Origin: an uncultured Eubacteriales bacterium
GTDB lineage: Bacteria; Bacillota; Clostridia; Christensenellales; Christensenellaceae
Length of the DNA stretch: 26,378 nt
Assembly: GCA_905193725.1 (NCBI GenBank)
Contig: CAJJPW010000007.1
Coordinates: 1-26,378 of the forward strand
Reading direction: 5' to 3'
The notes under the pieces were generated by a model that saw only the letters and a program-made list of their open reading frames with translations, ran no database searches and was not told where the DNA came from. Position numbers and translations under genes: made by a program. The number at the start of each line of letters is the position of its first letter. Positions within the stretch are counted from its first letter, which is position 1. Shown here in pieces: positions 14,623 through 22,546 of this stretch.

Positions 14623-14737
14623 GCATTATTTCAACATTTTTAGGAATTCTCCTCATAAAGTCAAATTTTTTACAGCGTTCCATCCATTATTGTATAAAAT
14701 CTTTTCCGATTGGCATCCATCGCCTGCCCAATTTTGG

Positions 14738-14749
14738 GGAAGCGCTTCC
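14738..14749. promoter_or_regulatory. Perfect palindrome resembling a CcpA/LacI-family operator
   Basis: GGAAGCGCTTCC is a 12-base perfect palindrome with the AAGCGCTT core of catabolite-response (cre) sites; by my comparison 12 of 14 positions fit the loose consensus. It lies about 115 bases beyond the rbsK stop and about 115 bases upstream of the tRNA-Thr -35, an odd place for a repressor site. Confidence 0.35.
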
Positions 14750-14776
14750 TTCTTTTTCACTTTTATGTTTATGCCA

Positions 14777-14828
14777 CTTGGCTTTGCAAGCGCCACAAAC
14801 CCACTTCGATTTGCAGCGCTCTGCCAAG
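14777..14828. terminator. Large imperfect hairpin between rbsK and tRNA-Thr
   Basis: CTTGGC (14777-14782) pairs with GCCAAG (14823-14828), and inside this AGCGC (14789-14793) pairs with GCGCT (14816-14820). On the plus strand it is followed by only TTTTA; on the minus strand there is no T tract. It is the best candidate for ending the rbsK operon transcript, 35 bases after the rbsK stop, but a structural RNA element is also possible. Confidence 0.4.
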
Positions 14829-14863
14829 TTTTATACAAAAGCAACTAGATTGGCTCCATATTG

Positions 14864-15763
14864 TTAATTTGTAGTCATCATCGCGTCCACTTCTATTTTG
14901 GTCGGGATAGATGCCTGCGCGCCATTTTTCATCACCGCTAAAGCCGCGGCACAATTGGCGTAGTTTAGTGCATCTGACATCCTGCCGTTTTCCGATAGCT
15001 TAACTGCCATTGCGCCACAAAAAGTATCGCCTGCCGCCGTCGTGTCTACTGCATTTACCGTTTTCCCTTTGCCATACGAAATACTTCCATTGTAATAAGA
15101 ACAATATCCCCGTTTTCCCAACGTGACGACCACGGCTTTTATGCCTTGGTTGGCCAGCATTAAAATGCCGTCTTCTAGAATTTGTGCGCCTGTTAACATC
15201 TCTAATTCCGTCTCATTCGGGATGATAATGTCCACATACTGATAGAACTTTTGTATTTTCTCATTTGCTGGAGCTGGGTTGAGAAGGGTTTCCATCCCAA
15301 TCTCTTTTGCCCTTTTCAGTGCATACCCCACCATTTCTATGGGGATTTCCAGTTGTACAAGCAAGAGATCCTGTTTTTGCGCACAGGCGAGAAAACTATC
15401 TATCCTCTCTTTCGTTACCGAGTAATTGGCTCCTGGGTCCAGTATAATGCGATTGTCCTGTTCACATACTGTAATCATCGCCACACCAGTCGGGCTTTTA
15501 TCCACCTGCTGTATATGTTCAGTAGCGACACCAAAGCCGCTTAGTCCTTTGAGCAGCGAATTGCCAAACAGATCCTTCCCCACGCATCCGCACATCAACA
15601 CCTTGCCGCCCATTTTAGCACATGCCACAGCTTGGTTTGCGCCCTTTCCCCCTGGGTTTATCATAAACCCTGAACCATACATGGTTTCTCCAGCACTGGG
15701 GATATACGGGGTGGAGATGACTAAATCCATATTAAGGCTTCCCAGTACGAATATTCTTTTCAC
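14864..15763 (-). CDS. rbsK: Ribokinase (PfkB family)
   Basis: It phosphorylates D-ribose to ribose-5-phosphate in the cytoplasm. I place the start at GTG 15763 because GAGGG lies six bases upstream; an in-frame ATG at 15769 touches that ribosome site. The product then begins 'MKRIFVLGSLNMDLV', as ribokinases do. The 299-residue protein has the PfkB motif 'NPGGKGANQAVACAKMGG' (about 36-53), the substrate lid region, 'NETELEMLTG' (about 183-192) and 'DTTAAGDTFCGAM' (about 240-252) with the catalytic Asp246. It is the last gene of the import operon and its ribosome site overlaps the stop of the glycohydrolase gene. A nucleoside or other pentose kinase within PfkB is possible, but the fit to RbsK is good. 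Confidence 0.9.
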   Translation of the reverse strand: MKRIFVLGSLNMDLVISTPYIPSAGETMYGSGFMINPGGKGANQAVACAKMGGKVLMCGCVGKDLFGNSLLKGLSGFGVATEHIQQVDKSPTGVAMITVCEQDNRIILDPGANYSVTKERIDSFLACAQKQDLLLVQLEIPIEMVGYALKRAKEIGMETLLNPAPANEKIQKFYQYVDIIIPNETELEMLTGAQILEDGILMLANQGIKAVVVTLGKRGYCSYYNGSISYGKGKTVNAVDTTAAGDTFCGAMAVKLSENGRMSDALNYANCAAALAVMKNGAQASIPTKIEVDAMMTTN

Positions 15764-15772
15764 GTCCATCCC

Positions 15773-17155
15773 TCATTTCAATGCAATCGCAAGATCCGCT
15801 GTCCACTTGGCCAGCTCTTTAATGCTGATCTCCTGTAGGTTTCGCATATAGGTGTTGAGCTTATCCCCTATCGGTTCTGTCCAACGAGGGTCTAACGTCT
15901 TTTCCCTGTGGATAATACCTAGCACAGTGGCAATTTGTGCTCCATTGCAGTCCACATCGTATCCTTCCATACAGCAAATGTGAATGGTCTCGTCAAATGA
16001 GCCATTTCCAAACCACAGCGCCACAACCTCTGCACACGCATTGGGGTAAGCATGAATCCAGTTATACCGCTCATACTTCTTTTCACAGGCTCGCCAGGCG
16101 TTTTCCCAAGTGCCATATTCCTTGCAGCAGTAGAGGGCAAATTTCACTACGCTATAGTATTCGCTATCCTTGGGAATCAAGTGAACAGCGGTCTCCACCA
16201 GGGTGCGGATATCCTTTTCTACAAAAGCCAACGAACTCAGCACTGCATTGAATACCTCTCCCAACACACCGTTATTATGATGGGATATGATGCCGTCCAT
16301 ATAGGCAAACCTAGCAGCTTGATGGGGATTCCCTGGCGACACCATGCCGCACACTGCCCCGCGCATCTGCGCTCCAATCCACTCCCGATAAGGGTTGTTC
16401 ATCCAGCCGCTCATGGGAGGATATATCCCCAGCTTTAAATTTCGTATAGCGATATCCTCTGCCGACCATCCACAGGGGATGAGCGCCACCCACTGATCTG
16501 CAATATCTTCTGAAGTAATCTCCTTGCCGTGCAGCTCTAGCGCCTTTAAAAAAGCGTATTCGTAGGTAATATCGTCATTATAGGTGTTGGGCTTTCTCAC
16601 ATAATCATATACCTCTCCAAACACCTTGCGTATATTGTCCGTGCAGTACCCTTCCATCGCCGTACCTGCCGCACCTGCGCAGATTTGCGCAAGCCATCCA
16701 TAGTAAATGCGGCTGGCAAAGATATCAGGATCTTCACTATAGGTGTATGGAGGAAAATCCACAGCCTTTTCGTACTGTTCAAAGTTCTCATAAATCGTAT
16801 ACTGCCAATATGGGTGATCCTCTATTTTAGGAGCTTGGTTTAACAAATACATCACCCTGCTGTAAAGCCGCGCCATGCCCGCAAAGTCGCCTTTTTGGTA
16901 GCAATCCATTCCTTGGGCAATCAGAGCCTCCGCTTTTGTTACGTCATATCCCATATTTTCCATATCCTGCATAGCTGCGACGATAACATGCTCCACCGAG
17001 CCTGAACCCGGCACTTCGCTGTGCCATTTCATTCTCGCAAGCTTATTTTCCATCCTTTCCATTTCCATGCAGAAATCCCAGCCCTGTTCTTCCTCTTTTA
17101 GTATGACTGGCATCGCCGTTTTCAGCATCTCCAGTTCCATTTTCCAAGCTTTCAT
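15773..17155 (-). CDS. ADP-ribosylglycohydrolase-family protein with long N-terminal extension
   Basis: The protein is 460 residues. The C-terminal two thirds fit the all-helical, dinuclear-Mg ADP-ribosylglycohydrolase (ARH/DraG) fold. 'GAAGTAMEG' (161-169) stands where the family has GxxxGDAxG, 'NDDITYEYAF' (193-202) where it has TDDT, 'NGVLGEVF' (295-302) is conserved in type, and 'DVDCNGAQIATVLG' (400-413) replaces DTDTN. The paired aspartates (194/195 and 400/402) that hold the metals are kept, while flanking Thr residues are replaced by Asn and Cys. Residues 1-150 precede the fold, are mostly helical-looking, and are not part of the usual domain. The ATG overlaps the permease stop as ATGA, indicating translational coupling. 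With ribokinase next, it probably cleaves an imported riboside; protein de-ADP-ribosylation is the alternative. Confidence 0.85.
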   Translation of the reverse strand: MKAWKMELEMLKTAMPVILKEEEQGWDFCMEMERMENKLARMKWHSEVPGSGSVEHVIVAAMQDMENMGYDVTKAEALIAQGMDCYQKGDFAGMARLYSRVMYLLNQAPKIEDHPYWQYTIYENFEQYEKAVDFPPYTYSEDPDIFASRIYYGWLAQICAGAAGTAMEGYCTDNIRKVFGEVYDYVRKPNTYNDDITYEYAFLKALELHGKEITSEDIADQWVALIPCGWSAEDIAIRNLKLGIYPPMSGWMNNPYREWIGAQMRGAVCGMVSPGNPHQAARFAYMDGIISHHNNGVLGEVFNAVLSSLAFVEKDIRTLVETAVHLIPKDSEYYSVVKFALYCCKEYGTWENAWRACEKKYERYNWIHAYPNACAEVVALWFGNGSFDETIHICCMEGYDVDCNGAQIATVLGIIHREKTLDPRWTEPIGDKLNTYMRNLQEISIKELAKWTADLAIALK

Positions 17156-18102
17156 AAGTTGTCATCCTTTCCATTTCTGTTTTTCCCATAGAGCTGCCTT
17201 TGCTGGCGCTTTTGAGATACGACAGCATAGATCACCATCGCAACTACTGTCATAATATAGGGCAGTGTATTGAGCAGCTGATAGGGCACTCCTAATACTG
17301 CCTGCGCCCCTACTGCAAAGTAGTCAACTGCGCCAAATAAGAAGGCAAAGAGAGTAATGAGCCCTGGCATTCCACTGCCCATCGCCTCAGCCGCAAGGCC
17401 AATAAAACCGCGTCCACTCACCATCCCAGCCGAGAAGTAGGATAGGTATGCCATGGAGAGAAATGCTCCTCCCAGCCCTGCAAAAACGCCGCATAGGATT
17501 AGCGCCCATACCTTAGTGCGATCTACTTTAATCCCCACAGAAGCCGCCGCCTCTTCGTTATATCCTACAGATTTTATGTGTAGCCCTAGCTTCGTCTTAT
17601 CCAGCATAATTTTGACAGCCACGATGCTGATGATCGCTACGTAAAATAACAGATTCTGCCCAAACAGAGGCTTGCCTATCACCGGTATATCGCTCAATAG
17701 CGGGATTTCTATGCTGGGAATCATGGCGCTGGGGGCTCCTGAGGAATCCCCCTTTGTGCCTAAAACGCTGTAGAGCACAAAGATGCACAGACCTGTAGCA
17801 AATGTGTTAAGGGCAATTCCCGTGAGGATGCTGCTATTTTTTAGCTTTAACGAGGCAAATGTGAGAATCATAGACATTGCCACTCCAGCTAAAACGGCGC
17901 TCAGTACGCCCAGCAGCCAGCTAGATGCAAAGTGGCTCACGAGCGCCCCAGTCATAGCCGCCACCGACATAGAACCTTCGATGTTGATATTTAACATCCC
18001 CACTTTATTGGAGATAAACGCGCCAAATGCCGCAAATAAGATGGGCAGCGAAAAGAGAATTGCAGAGTACAAAAAGTTTTCGCTGAATATGAAATCAACC
18101 AT
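17152..18102 (-). CDS. ABC transporter permease, nucleoside/BMP type (second permease)
   Basis: A 316-residue, highly hydrophobic inner-membrane protein of the branched-chain-amino-acid/ribose permease superfamily (BPD_transp_2), closest in pattern to NupQ/YufQ. 'AFGAFISNKVGMLNINIEGSM' near residue 24 is the typical N-terminal block (GxxNIGxEGxM in relatives). The cytoplasmic coupling helix appears as 'GYNEEAAASVGIKVDRTKVWA' near residue 180. 'RGFIGLAAEAMGSGMPGLITLFAFLFG' near 240 is the conserved C-terminal region. It starts at ATG 18102, overlapping the previous permease by eight bases, and ends inside the start codon of the glycohydrolase gene. It forms a heterodimeric channel with the other permease. 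Confidence 0.92.
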   Translation of the reverse strand: MVDFIFSENFLYSAILFSLPILFAAFGAFISNKVGMLNINIEGSMSVAAMTGALVSHFASSWLLGVLSAVLAGVAMSMILTFASLKLKNSSILTGIALNTFATGLCIFVLYSVLGTKGDSSGAPSAMIPSIEIPLLSDIPVIGKPLFGQNLLFYVAIISIVAVKIMLDKTKLGLHIKSVGYNEEAAASVGIKVDRTKVWALILCGVFAGLGGAFLSMAYLSYFSAGMVSGRGFIGLAAEAMGSGMPGLITLFAFLFGAVDYFAVGAQAVLGVPYQLLNTLPYIMTVVAMVIYAVVSQKRQQRQLYGKNRNGKDDNL

Positions 18103-19198
18103 TTCCCTTTTCCTCCCTTCCTATGGCTACTGAGGCAACGCTCTTCTTGCGCATTCTGGATAAAAAGGCCTGTGCGCCGATGAGGATCATCATAATAGCC
18201 TGTATGATATAGACCACTTCATTGGGGACGTCGCTCAGCCGCGCCATTTCCATCGCGCCCGTGCGCAAATATCCTATAAATAGGGAGGCAAGCGGCACCA
18301 ATAGGGGATTGTTGCGGGCGATTATGGCCACGATAAAGCCGTCAAATCCATAATTGGGCAGCGCTTTCCAGTTAAACCTGTAAAAATTGCCCAGTATATA
18401 TGCTGCGCCGCCAAAGCCCGCCAGCCCTGCGCCAATCACCTGAGAGTATACAATGGGCGATTTCGTTTGAATGCCGCTGAACTCTGCAAATTTTGCATTC
18501 CCACCTGTCATGCGAATGCTGTACCCCCATTTAGTGCGATACAAGAACAGCGCCCCTAACAGGACGACGATAAACGCCACAAGGATACTGCTGCTGACTT
18601 CGTTGTCGTAATCTAAATAAGGCAGTTTTGCACTGTCGTCCAACATTGGCGTTGCCAGAGAAGAGTAATTTGGATCGGCGAAGTGATTTTCAAATAGATA
18701 CATGCAGACCCAGAATACGATAAAGTTGAACATCAGCGAAGTTACAAATTCATTCACACCGAGCTTTGCTTTGAGTTTTGCTGGCCCATAGCCAATTATA
18801 CCTGTAATGGCAGCAGCTGCCAGCATAGCCACAAGGGGTTGCAAGATGCCTGGAAGCTCTAAATGAGCGGCAATTACCGCGCCGGCAAGTCCTCCTGCAA
18901 AAAAAGCCCCTTCTACAAACATATTAAACTGCCCACAACGCACCATGATGCATACTGCTACGCCCGTAAACATCAAAGGTACCGCCTCTGTAAAGATCTT
19001 GCCAATCGTATAGGAACTGGAAAACGGCGATAGGAACAACTGCCCAATGGACTGCGCCGGAGTTTCGCTGGTCAGGCAGATGATAATGGCAGCAATGGCC
19101 ACGGATATGAGAATTGCAATGATTGTGCGCAACACTTCAAATAAAATCTCCCGTGCACGTACTGAGTGTTTCAACCTCACAAAGGGGTTACGCTTCAT
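18095..19198 (-). CDS. ABC transporter permease, nucleoside/BMP type (first permease)
   Basis: A 367-residue partner permease of the NupP/YufP type, starting at ATG 19198 after GGAGGGG. Recognisable blocks are 'FTGVAVCIMVRCGQFNMFVEGAFFAGG' (about 77-103), 'KLKAKLGVNEFVTSLMFNF' (about 142-160), the coupling region 'YSIRMTGGNAKFAEFSGI' (about 226-243), and 'GAGLAGFGGAAYILG'. The first membrane segment is followed by a longer extracytoplasmic loop, as usual for this subunit. The gene overlaps the ATPase gene by 11 bases and the next permease by eight, giving a tightly coupled transporter cassette. Confidence 0.92.
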   Translation of the reverse strand: MKRNPFVRLKHSVRAREILFEVLRTIIAILISVAIAAIIICLTSETPAQSIGQLFLSPFSSSYTIGKIFTEAVPLMFTGVAVCIMVRCGQFNMFVEGAFFAGGLAGAVIAAHLELPGILQPLVAMLAAAAITGIIGYGPAKLKAKLGVNEFVTSLMFNFIVFWVCMYLFENHFADPNYSSLATPMLDDSAKLPYLDYDNEVSSSILVAFIVVLLGALFLYRTKWGYSIRMTGGNAKFAEFSGIQTKSPIVYSQVIGAGLAGFGGAAYILGNFYRFNWKALPNYGFDGFIVAIIARNNPLLVPLASLFIGYLRTGAMEMARLSDVPNEVVYIIQAIMMILIGAQAFLSRMRKKSVASVAIGREEKGNG

Positions 19199-20723
19199 CC
19201 AAATCCCCTCCTTCCATTTTATCTATGCCCAGCATATATCTGCCCAGCTGTTCTTCGGATAAATGTTCCACATCGGTAATTTGGGCAATAATGCTGCCCT
19301 CGTGAAAGACTAAAATTCTATCGCTCAATCCCATCACTTCTCGCAGGTCAGCACTAATGAGTAGCACACCACGGGATTGGTCTCTCAGCGCCAGCAGCCT
19401 TTGATGAATGAGTTCCATGGCGCCAATGTCCACCCCTCTTGTAGGCTGGTCGGCTACCAGAAGCTGGGGATCTGTCTCTATTTCTCGCGCTGCCACCACT
19501 TTTTGCATGTTCCCGCCAGACAGCATGCTCACTTTTTGCCGGTAAGAACTGGCCTTAATGTGAAAGCTTTTCAGCTGCCTGCTAGCTCTTGCCGCATACT
19601 TTTTGTAGGGAATCAACCCTAATTTGCTATTCTCTCTAAAATCGACGGAAATCAAATTGTCCAAAATGCTCGCCTCTGGATTAACGCCGCTGGCCAGCCT
19701 GTCTTCTGGTATATGGGCTAGGCCCGTTTTACGGATGCGCTGAATGGGCCAACCTCGGATGTCCTTCCCTAAGAGGCAAATACTGCCAGTATATCTTGGG
19801 TTGAGTCCGGTAATGCTTCTCACTACCTCTCGCTGTCCATTTCCCTCTATTCCGGCCAGGCAGAGAATCTCTCCCCGTTTTACCGAAAAGTTTATGTGAT
19901 TTGCCGCCCATTTTCCATTTCGCCCTTGCACACAGAGGTCTTTTACTGTGAGCACTGCATCTTGGGCCTTTTGCGGCTGTTTTTGGATTTCTAGCTGCAC
20001 ATCTCTTCCCACCATGAGCCTGGAGAGTGTGGCTTCATCCATTCCCTCTACGCAGTACTCTCCTACTGTCTTGCCGCTGCGCATCACGGTAATGCGATCA
20101 CAAAGGGTGAGTATCTCCTTTAGCTTATGGGTGATAATCACTACGGTACAGCCGTCTTTTTTCAGCAACCTGAGCTGCTCAAACAATTCCTGAGTCTCTT
20201 GCGGCGTCAGCACCGCTGTGGGTTCGTCCAGTATCAGTATCTTCGTTCCCCTGGAAAGGGCCTTTAGAATTTCCACCTTTTGGGCCATCCCCACAGGTAA
20301 TTCAGAGCATAAAGCATAGGGGTCCACCCGCATTCCATATTTCTCTCCCAGCTTTTGAGTGAAGTTTACCATTTCCTCTCTATTTAAAAATCCACGCTTC
20401 GTTATCTCATGTCCTAAGAAGATGTTTTGGTACACAGGCAGCTGGTTCACCAGCATAAAATGCTGGTGGACCATGCCAATCCCTAACCTCATGGCGTCTT
20501 TTGGAGAGCGAATTTCCACTGGTTTGCCCTCCAGGAGGATACTGCCGCCATCCTTTCTTTCCAGACCATATAGTATTTTCATAATGGTGCTTTTTCCTGC
20601 GCCATTTTCTCCTGCAATTGCGTGGATTTCCGCTGTATGGAGGGTAATATCTACTTTGTCATTTGCCAGCACACCATTATCGTATATTTTGGTAATCCCT
20701 TTCATTTCCAACAGCTGATCCAT
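19188..20723 (-). CDS. ABC transporter ATP-binding protein with two fused ATPase domains (NupO/BMP type)
   Basis: A 511-residue double ABC ATPase that powers import through the two permeases. Domain 1 has Walker A 'GENGAGKST' (38-46), a degenerate signature 'LPVGMAQKVEI' (142-152) and Walker B 'LILDEPTA' (163-170). Domain 2 has the typical degenerate Walker A 'GIEGNGQREV' (291-300), a good signature 'LSGGNMQKV' (401-409) and 'LVADQPTRGVDIGA' (422-435). This asymmetric pattern is standard for the ribose/nucleoside (RbsA/NupO) group. Start ATG 20723 has only a weak ribosome site (GGTGA), 16 bases after the binding-protein stop. Confidence 0.93.
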   Translation of the reverse strand: MDQLLEMKGITKIYDNGVLANDKVDITLHTAEIHAIAGENGAGKSTIMKILYGLERKDGGSILLEGKPVEIRSPKDAMRLGIGMVHQHFMLVNQLPVYQNIFLGHEITKRGFLNREEMVNFTQKLGEKYGMRVDPYALCSELPVGMAQKVEILKALSRGTKILILDEPTAVLTPQETQELFEQLRLLKKDGCTVVIITHKLKEILTLCDRITVMRSGKTVGEYCVEGMDEATLSRLMVGRDVQLEIQKQPQKAQDAVLTVKDLCVQGRNGKWAANHINFSVKRGEILCLAGIEGNGQREVVRSITGLNPRYTGSICLLGKDIRGWPIQRIRKTGLAHIPEDRLASGVNPEASILDNLISVDFRENSKLGLIPYKKYAARASRQLKSFHIKASSYRQKVSMLSGGNMQKVVAAREIETDPQLLVADQPTRGVDIGAMELIHQRLLALRDQSRGVLLISADLREVMGLSDRILVFHEGSIIAQITDVEHLSEEQLGRYMLGIDKMEGGDLDEA

Positions 20724-20739
20724 TGCACTTCACCATTTT

Positions 20740-21948
20740 CTATTGTTTATTGGGATCGATAGAGTCAAACATGGCATTGAGATCCTCATCTGAGGTGAAA
20801 CGTCTCAGACCACTTCCCACCTCTAGCTCGCCACTGACGATGTCATCTTGAATCTGTTTGATGTAATCCCGATCTTCTTGAGATACTACTTTTTGGTATA
20901 TTTCGTTGTCCACAATGCCTATCTTTCCCTCTTTAATGCCCATATACGATAGATCTCCATAGGTGAGCGTACCATCTAAAAACTGCTCACAAGCCTCATA
21001 TAGAGCTAAATCCACTCTCTTGAGCACCGAAGTTACGATCTTTTCTGCCTTTGGCGTGTCGATATCTTTAAAGAAGCTATACTGGTCGCTGTCAACGCCA
21101 ATGACGTATTTATCATTATTCTTTGCGCTGTCTACACATCCCAGTCCCGCCTGAGACGCTGCTGCAAATAGCACTGGCACTCCTTCGGCATACATGGTAT
21201 CTGCTAGGGATTTTCCCTTAGGGCTGTTGGTAAAGTCGCCGATATAGCTGTTATAGGCCAATATGTTGGTGCCTTTATCCTGGTTTACCCGTTTCACTCC
21301 CTGGATAAATCCATAGCCAAAATCGTTGATGATGTCTATTTTCATGCCGCCAATAAAGCCGGTTTTATCTCCGCCAGCCTGGTCCGTCATCAAGGCTGCC
21401 AAAACGCCAGCCAAATAGCCGCCTTCGTTTTGTTTAAAGAGCATAGAGTGCACTGTGGGGTAATTCGCCGCATTGTCGTCTTCGATCTCAGTGTCAAAGA
21501 TGATGAAGCGTCTATCTTCATACTTTTTGTTGCGCACCAGTCTTTGCAGCGGTTCACGCATATCCGTTGTCCCTACGATAATCAGATCGTATGCCTCATT
21601 GGCTGTCTGCCGCAAAGTCGGCTCCCACTTGGTATTATCCGACCCCATTTCCACAACTTTCACTTCCACTTCGGGGTGATCCTCAGCAAACTTTGTCATG
21701 CCGGCGTTTGCACTGTCAAAGAAAGACATGTCCCCTAAATTTCCGTTGATCAACAGGCAAATGCGCGTCACGCCATCATCCAAATTCGCCACATCTGAAT
21801 TGCTGCTCTGAGATTGTTCCGGTTGCTCGCTCGTATTTTCTCCTGTAGGTTGGTCTCCTGTCGTTGCCGGTTCTCCAGCGCAGCCTGCAGCGCAAGTAAT
21901 GAGCAGCATCACCGCCAACAACAAACCAAAAACTTTTTTTATTTTCAT
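20740..21948 (-). CDS. BMP/PnrA-family substrate-binding lipoprotein
   Basis: The extracytoplasmic ligand receptor of the adjacent ABC importer. I start at ATG 21948 (nine bases after AAGGAG), not the in-frame ATG six bases earlier, which is only three bases from that site. A lipoprotein signal 'LLLAVMLLITCAAGC' puts the lipidated Cys at residue 23, followed by an acidic, Ser/Gln-rich linker to about 58. The binding domain shows 'GDMSFFDSANAG', where purine-nucleoside receptors have DxSFND, then 'YSHIGDF'-type hinge sequence 'YIGDFTNSPKGKSLADTMY'. 'FAAASQAGLGCVDSAK' and 'YVIGVDSDQY' carry the conserved ribose-binding Asp region. A nucleoside or nucleoside-like ligand is the best guess; the Phe in place of Asn suggests altered base recognition. 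Confidence 0.9.
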   Translation of the reverse strand: MKIKKVFGLLLAVMLLITCAAGCAGEPATTGDQPTGENTSEQPEQSQSSNSDVANLDDGVTRICLLINGNLGDMSFFDSANAGMTKFAEDHPEVEVKVVEMGSDNTKWEPTLRQTANEAYDLIIVGTTDMREPLQRLVRNKKYEDRRFIIFDTEIEDDNAANYPTVHSMLFKQNEGGYLAGVLAALMTDQAGGDKTGFIGGMKIDIINDFGYGFIQGVKRVNQDKGTNILAYNSYIGDFTNSPKGKSLADTMYAEGVPVLFAAASQAGLGCVDSAKNNDKYVIGVDSDQYSFFKDIDTPKAEKIVTSVLKRVDLALYEACEQFLDGTLTYGDLSYMGIKEGKIGIVDNEIYQKVVSQEDRDYIKQIQDDIVSGELEVGSGLRRFTSDEDLNAMFDSIDPNKQ

Positions 21949-21983
21949 TTCCATTCACTCCTTCCAGTAGATGTCTCACCGAT

Positions 21984-22517
21984 TTATTCTGCCGCTTTGT
22001 ATTCCCAGAGCATGTAATCTCCGTCTCTCATCTGGTATAAGTTCGATCCAAATGCCGGTGAAGTCCCATTTACTGTGTACAGCCAGTAGATGTTATCTGT
22101 GGAGTTGTTCACATAATCTCCTATGGTCTCCACAAACCCCGTCTCTATCCCGCTTTGGGCTAATCCCTTATCCGTCACTGCCGCTTTTAAAAACTCGTTC
22201 CCGTACATCGTCGGCGATTTGATGGTCACTTTCCCGTTGAACAGCACATCCTCCTCTGCGCCTACGATTTTCAGGTTTACCGTGTAGGTGGGGTCGTACT
22301 CGCTGGCCCCCACTGCCTCTTCCTCTACCACATCGCTGCCCACTTCAAACTGCCAGGCGGGTGTGTCACTGGTCGAAGGAGAAGCCTCTTGTCCTTCTTG
22401 CGTCTGCCCAGAAGGATCGGGCGCCTCGCCGCTAGTTCCGCAAGATACCAGCGCAAAGGTCAGCAGCGCTACCAACAAAACACAAATGAACCTAGATATG
22501 CGACTCTTTTTCATCAT
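21984..22517 (-). CDS. DUF4430-domain lipoprotein
   Basis: A 177-residue exported lipoprotein. The signal peptide ends in the lipobox LVSC with Cys26, followed by a Ser/Glu/Gln/Pro-rich linker to about 60. The folded part ends with 'NIYWLYTVNGTSPAFG' and 'MRDGDYMLWEY', the signature of DUF4430, a small beta-rich domain related to the C-terminal domain of vertebrate transcobalamin/intrinsic factor and found in bacterial surface proteins. AAAGGAG lies five bases before ATG 22517. It sits between the exported hydrolase and the binding protein with 29- to 36-base gaps, so it belongs to the operon. It may be an accessory ligand-capture or anchoring protein; no biochemical role is established from sequence. 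Confidence 0.8.
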   Translation of the reverse strand: MMKKSRISRFICVLLVALLTFALVSCGTSGEAPDPSGQTQEGQEASPSTSDTPAWQFEVGSDVVEEEAVGASEYDPTYTVNLKIVGAEEDVLFNGKVTIKSPTMYGNEFLKAAVTDKGLAQSGIETGFVETIGDYVNNSTDNIYWLYTVNGTSPAFGSNLYQMRDGDYMLWEYKAAE

Positions 22518-22546
22518 TTACACTCCTTTACATAAACATATGGATT

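Noticed and set aside
14309..14827. 15-base exact repeat GCAGCGCTCTGCCAA (14310-14324 and 14813-14827)
   Set aside because: The flanks are unrelated and the sequence is self-complementary; with two copies this could be chance.
14612..14848. Open frames on both strands in the rbsK-tRNA gap
   Set aside because: No ribosome sites, no recognisable motifs, and they run through the tRNA -35, a palindrome and a hairpin.
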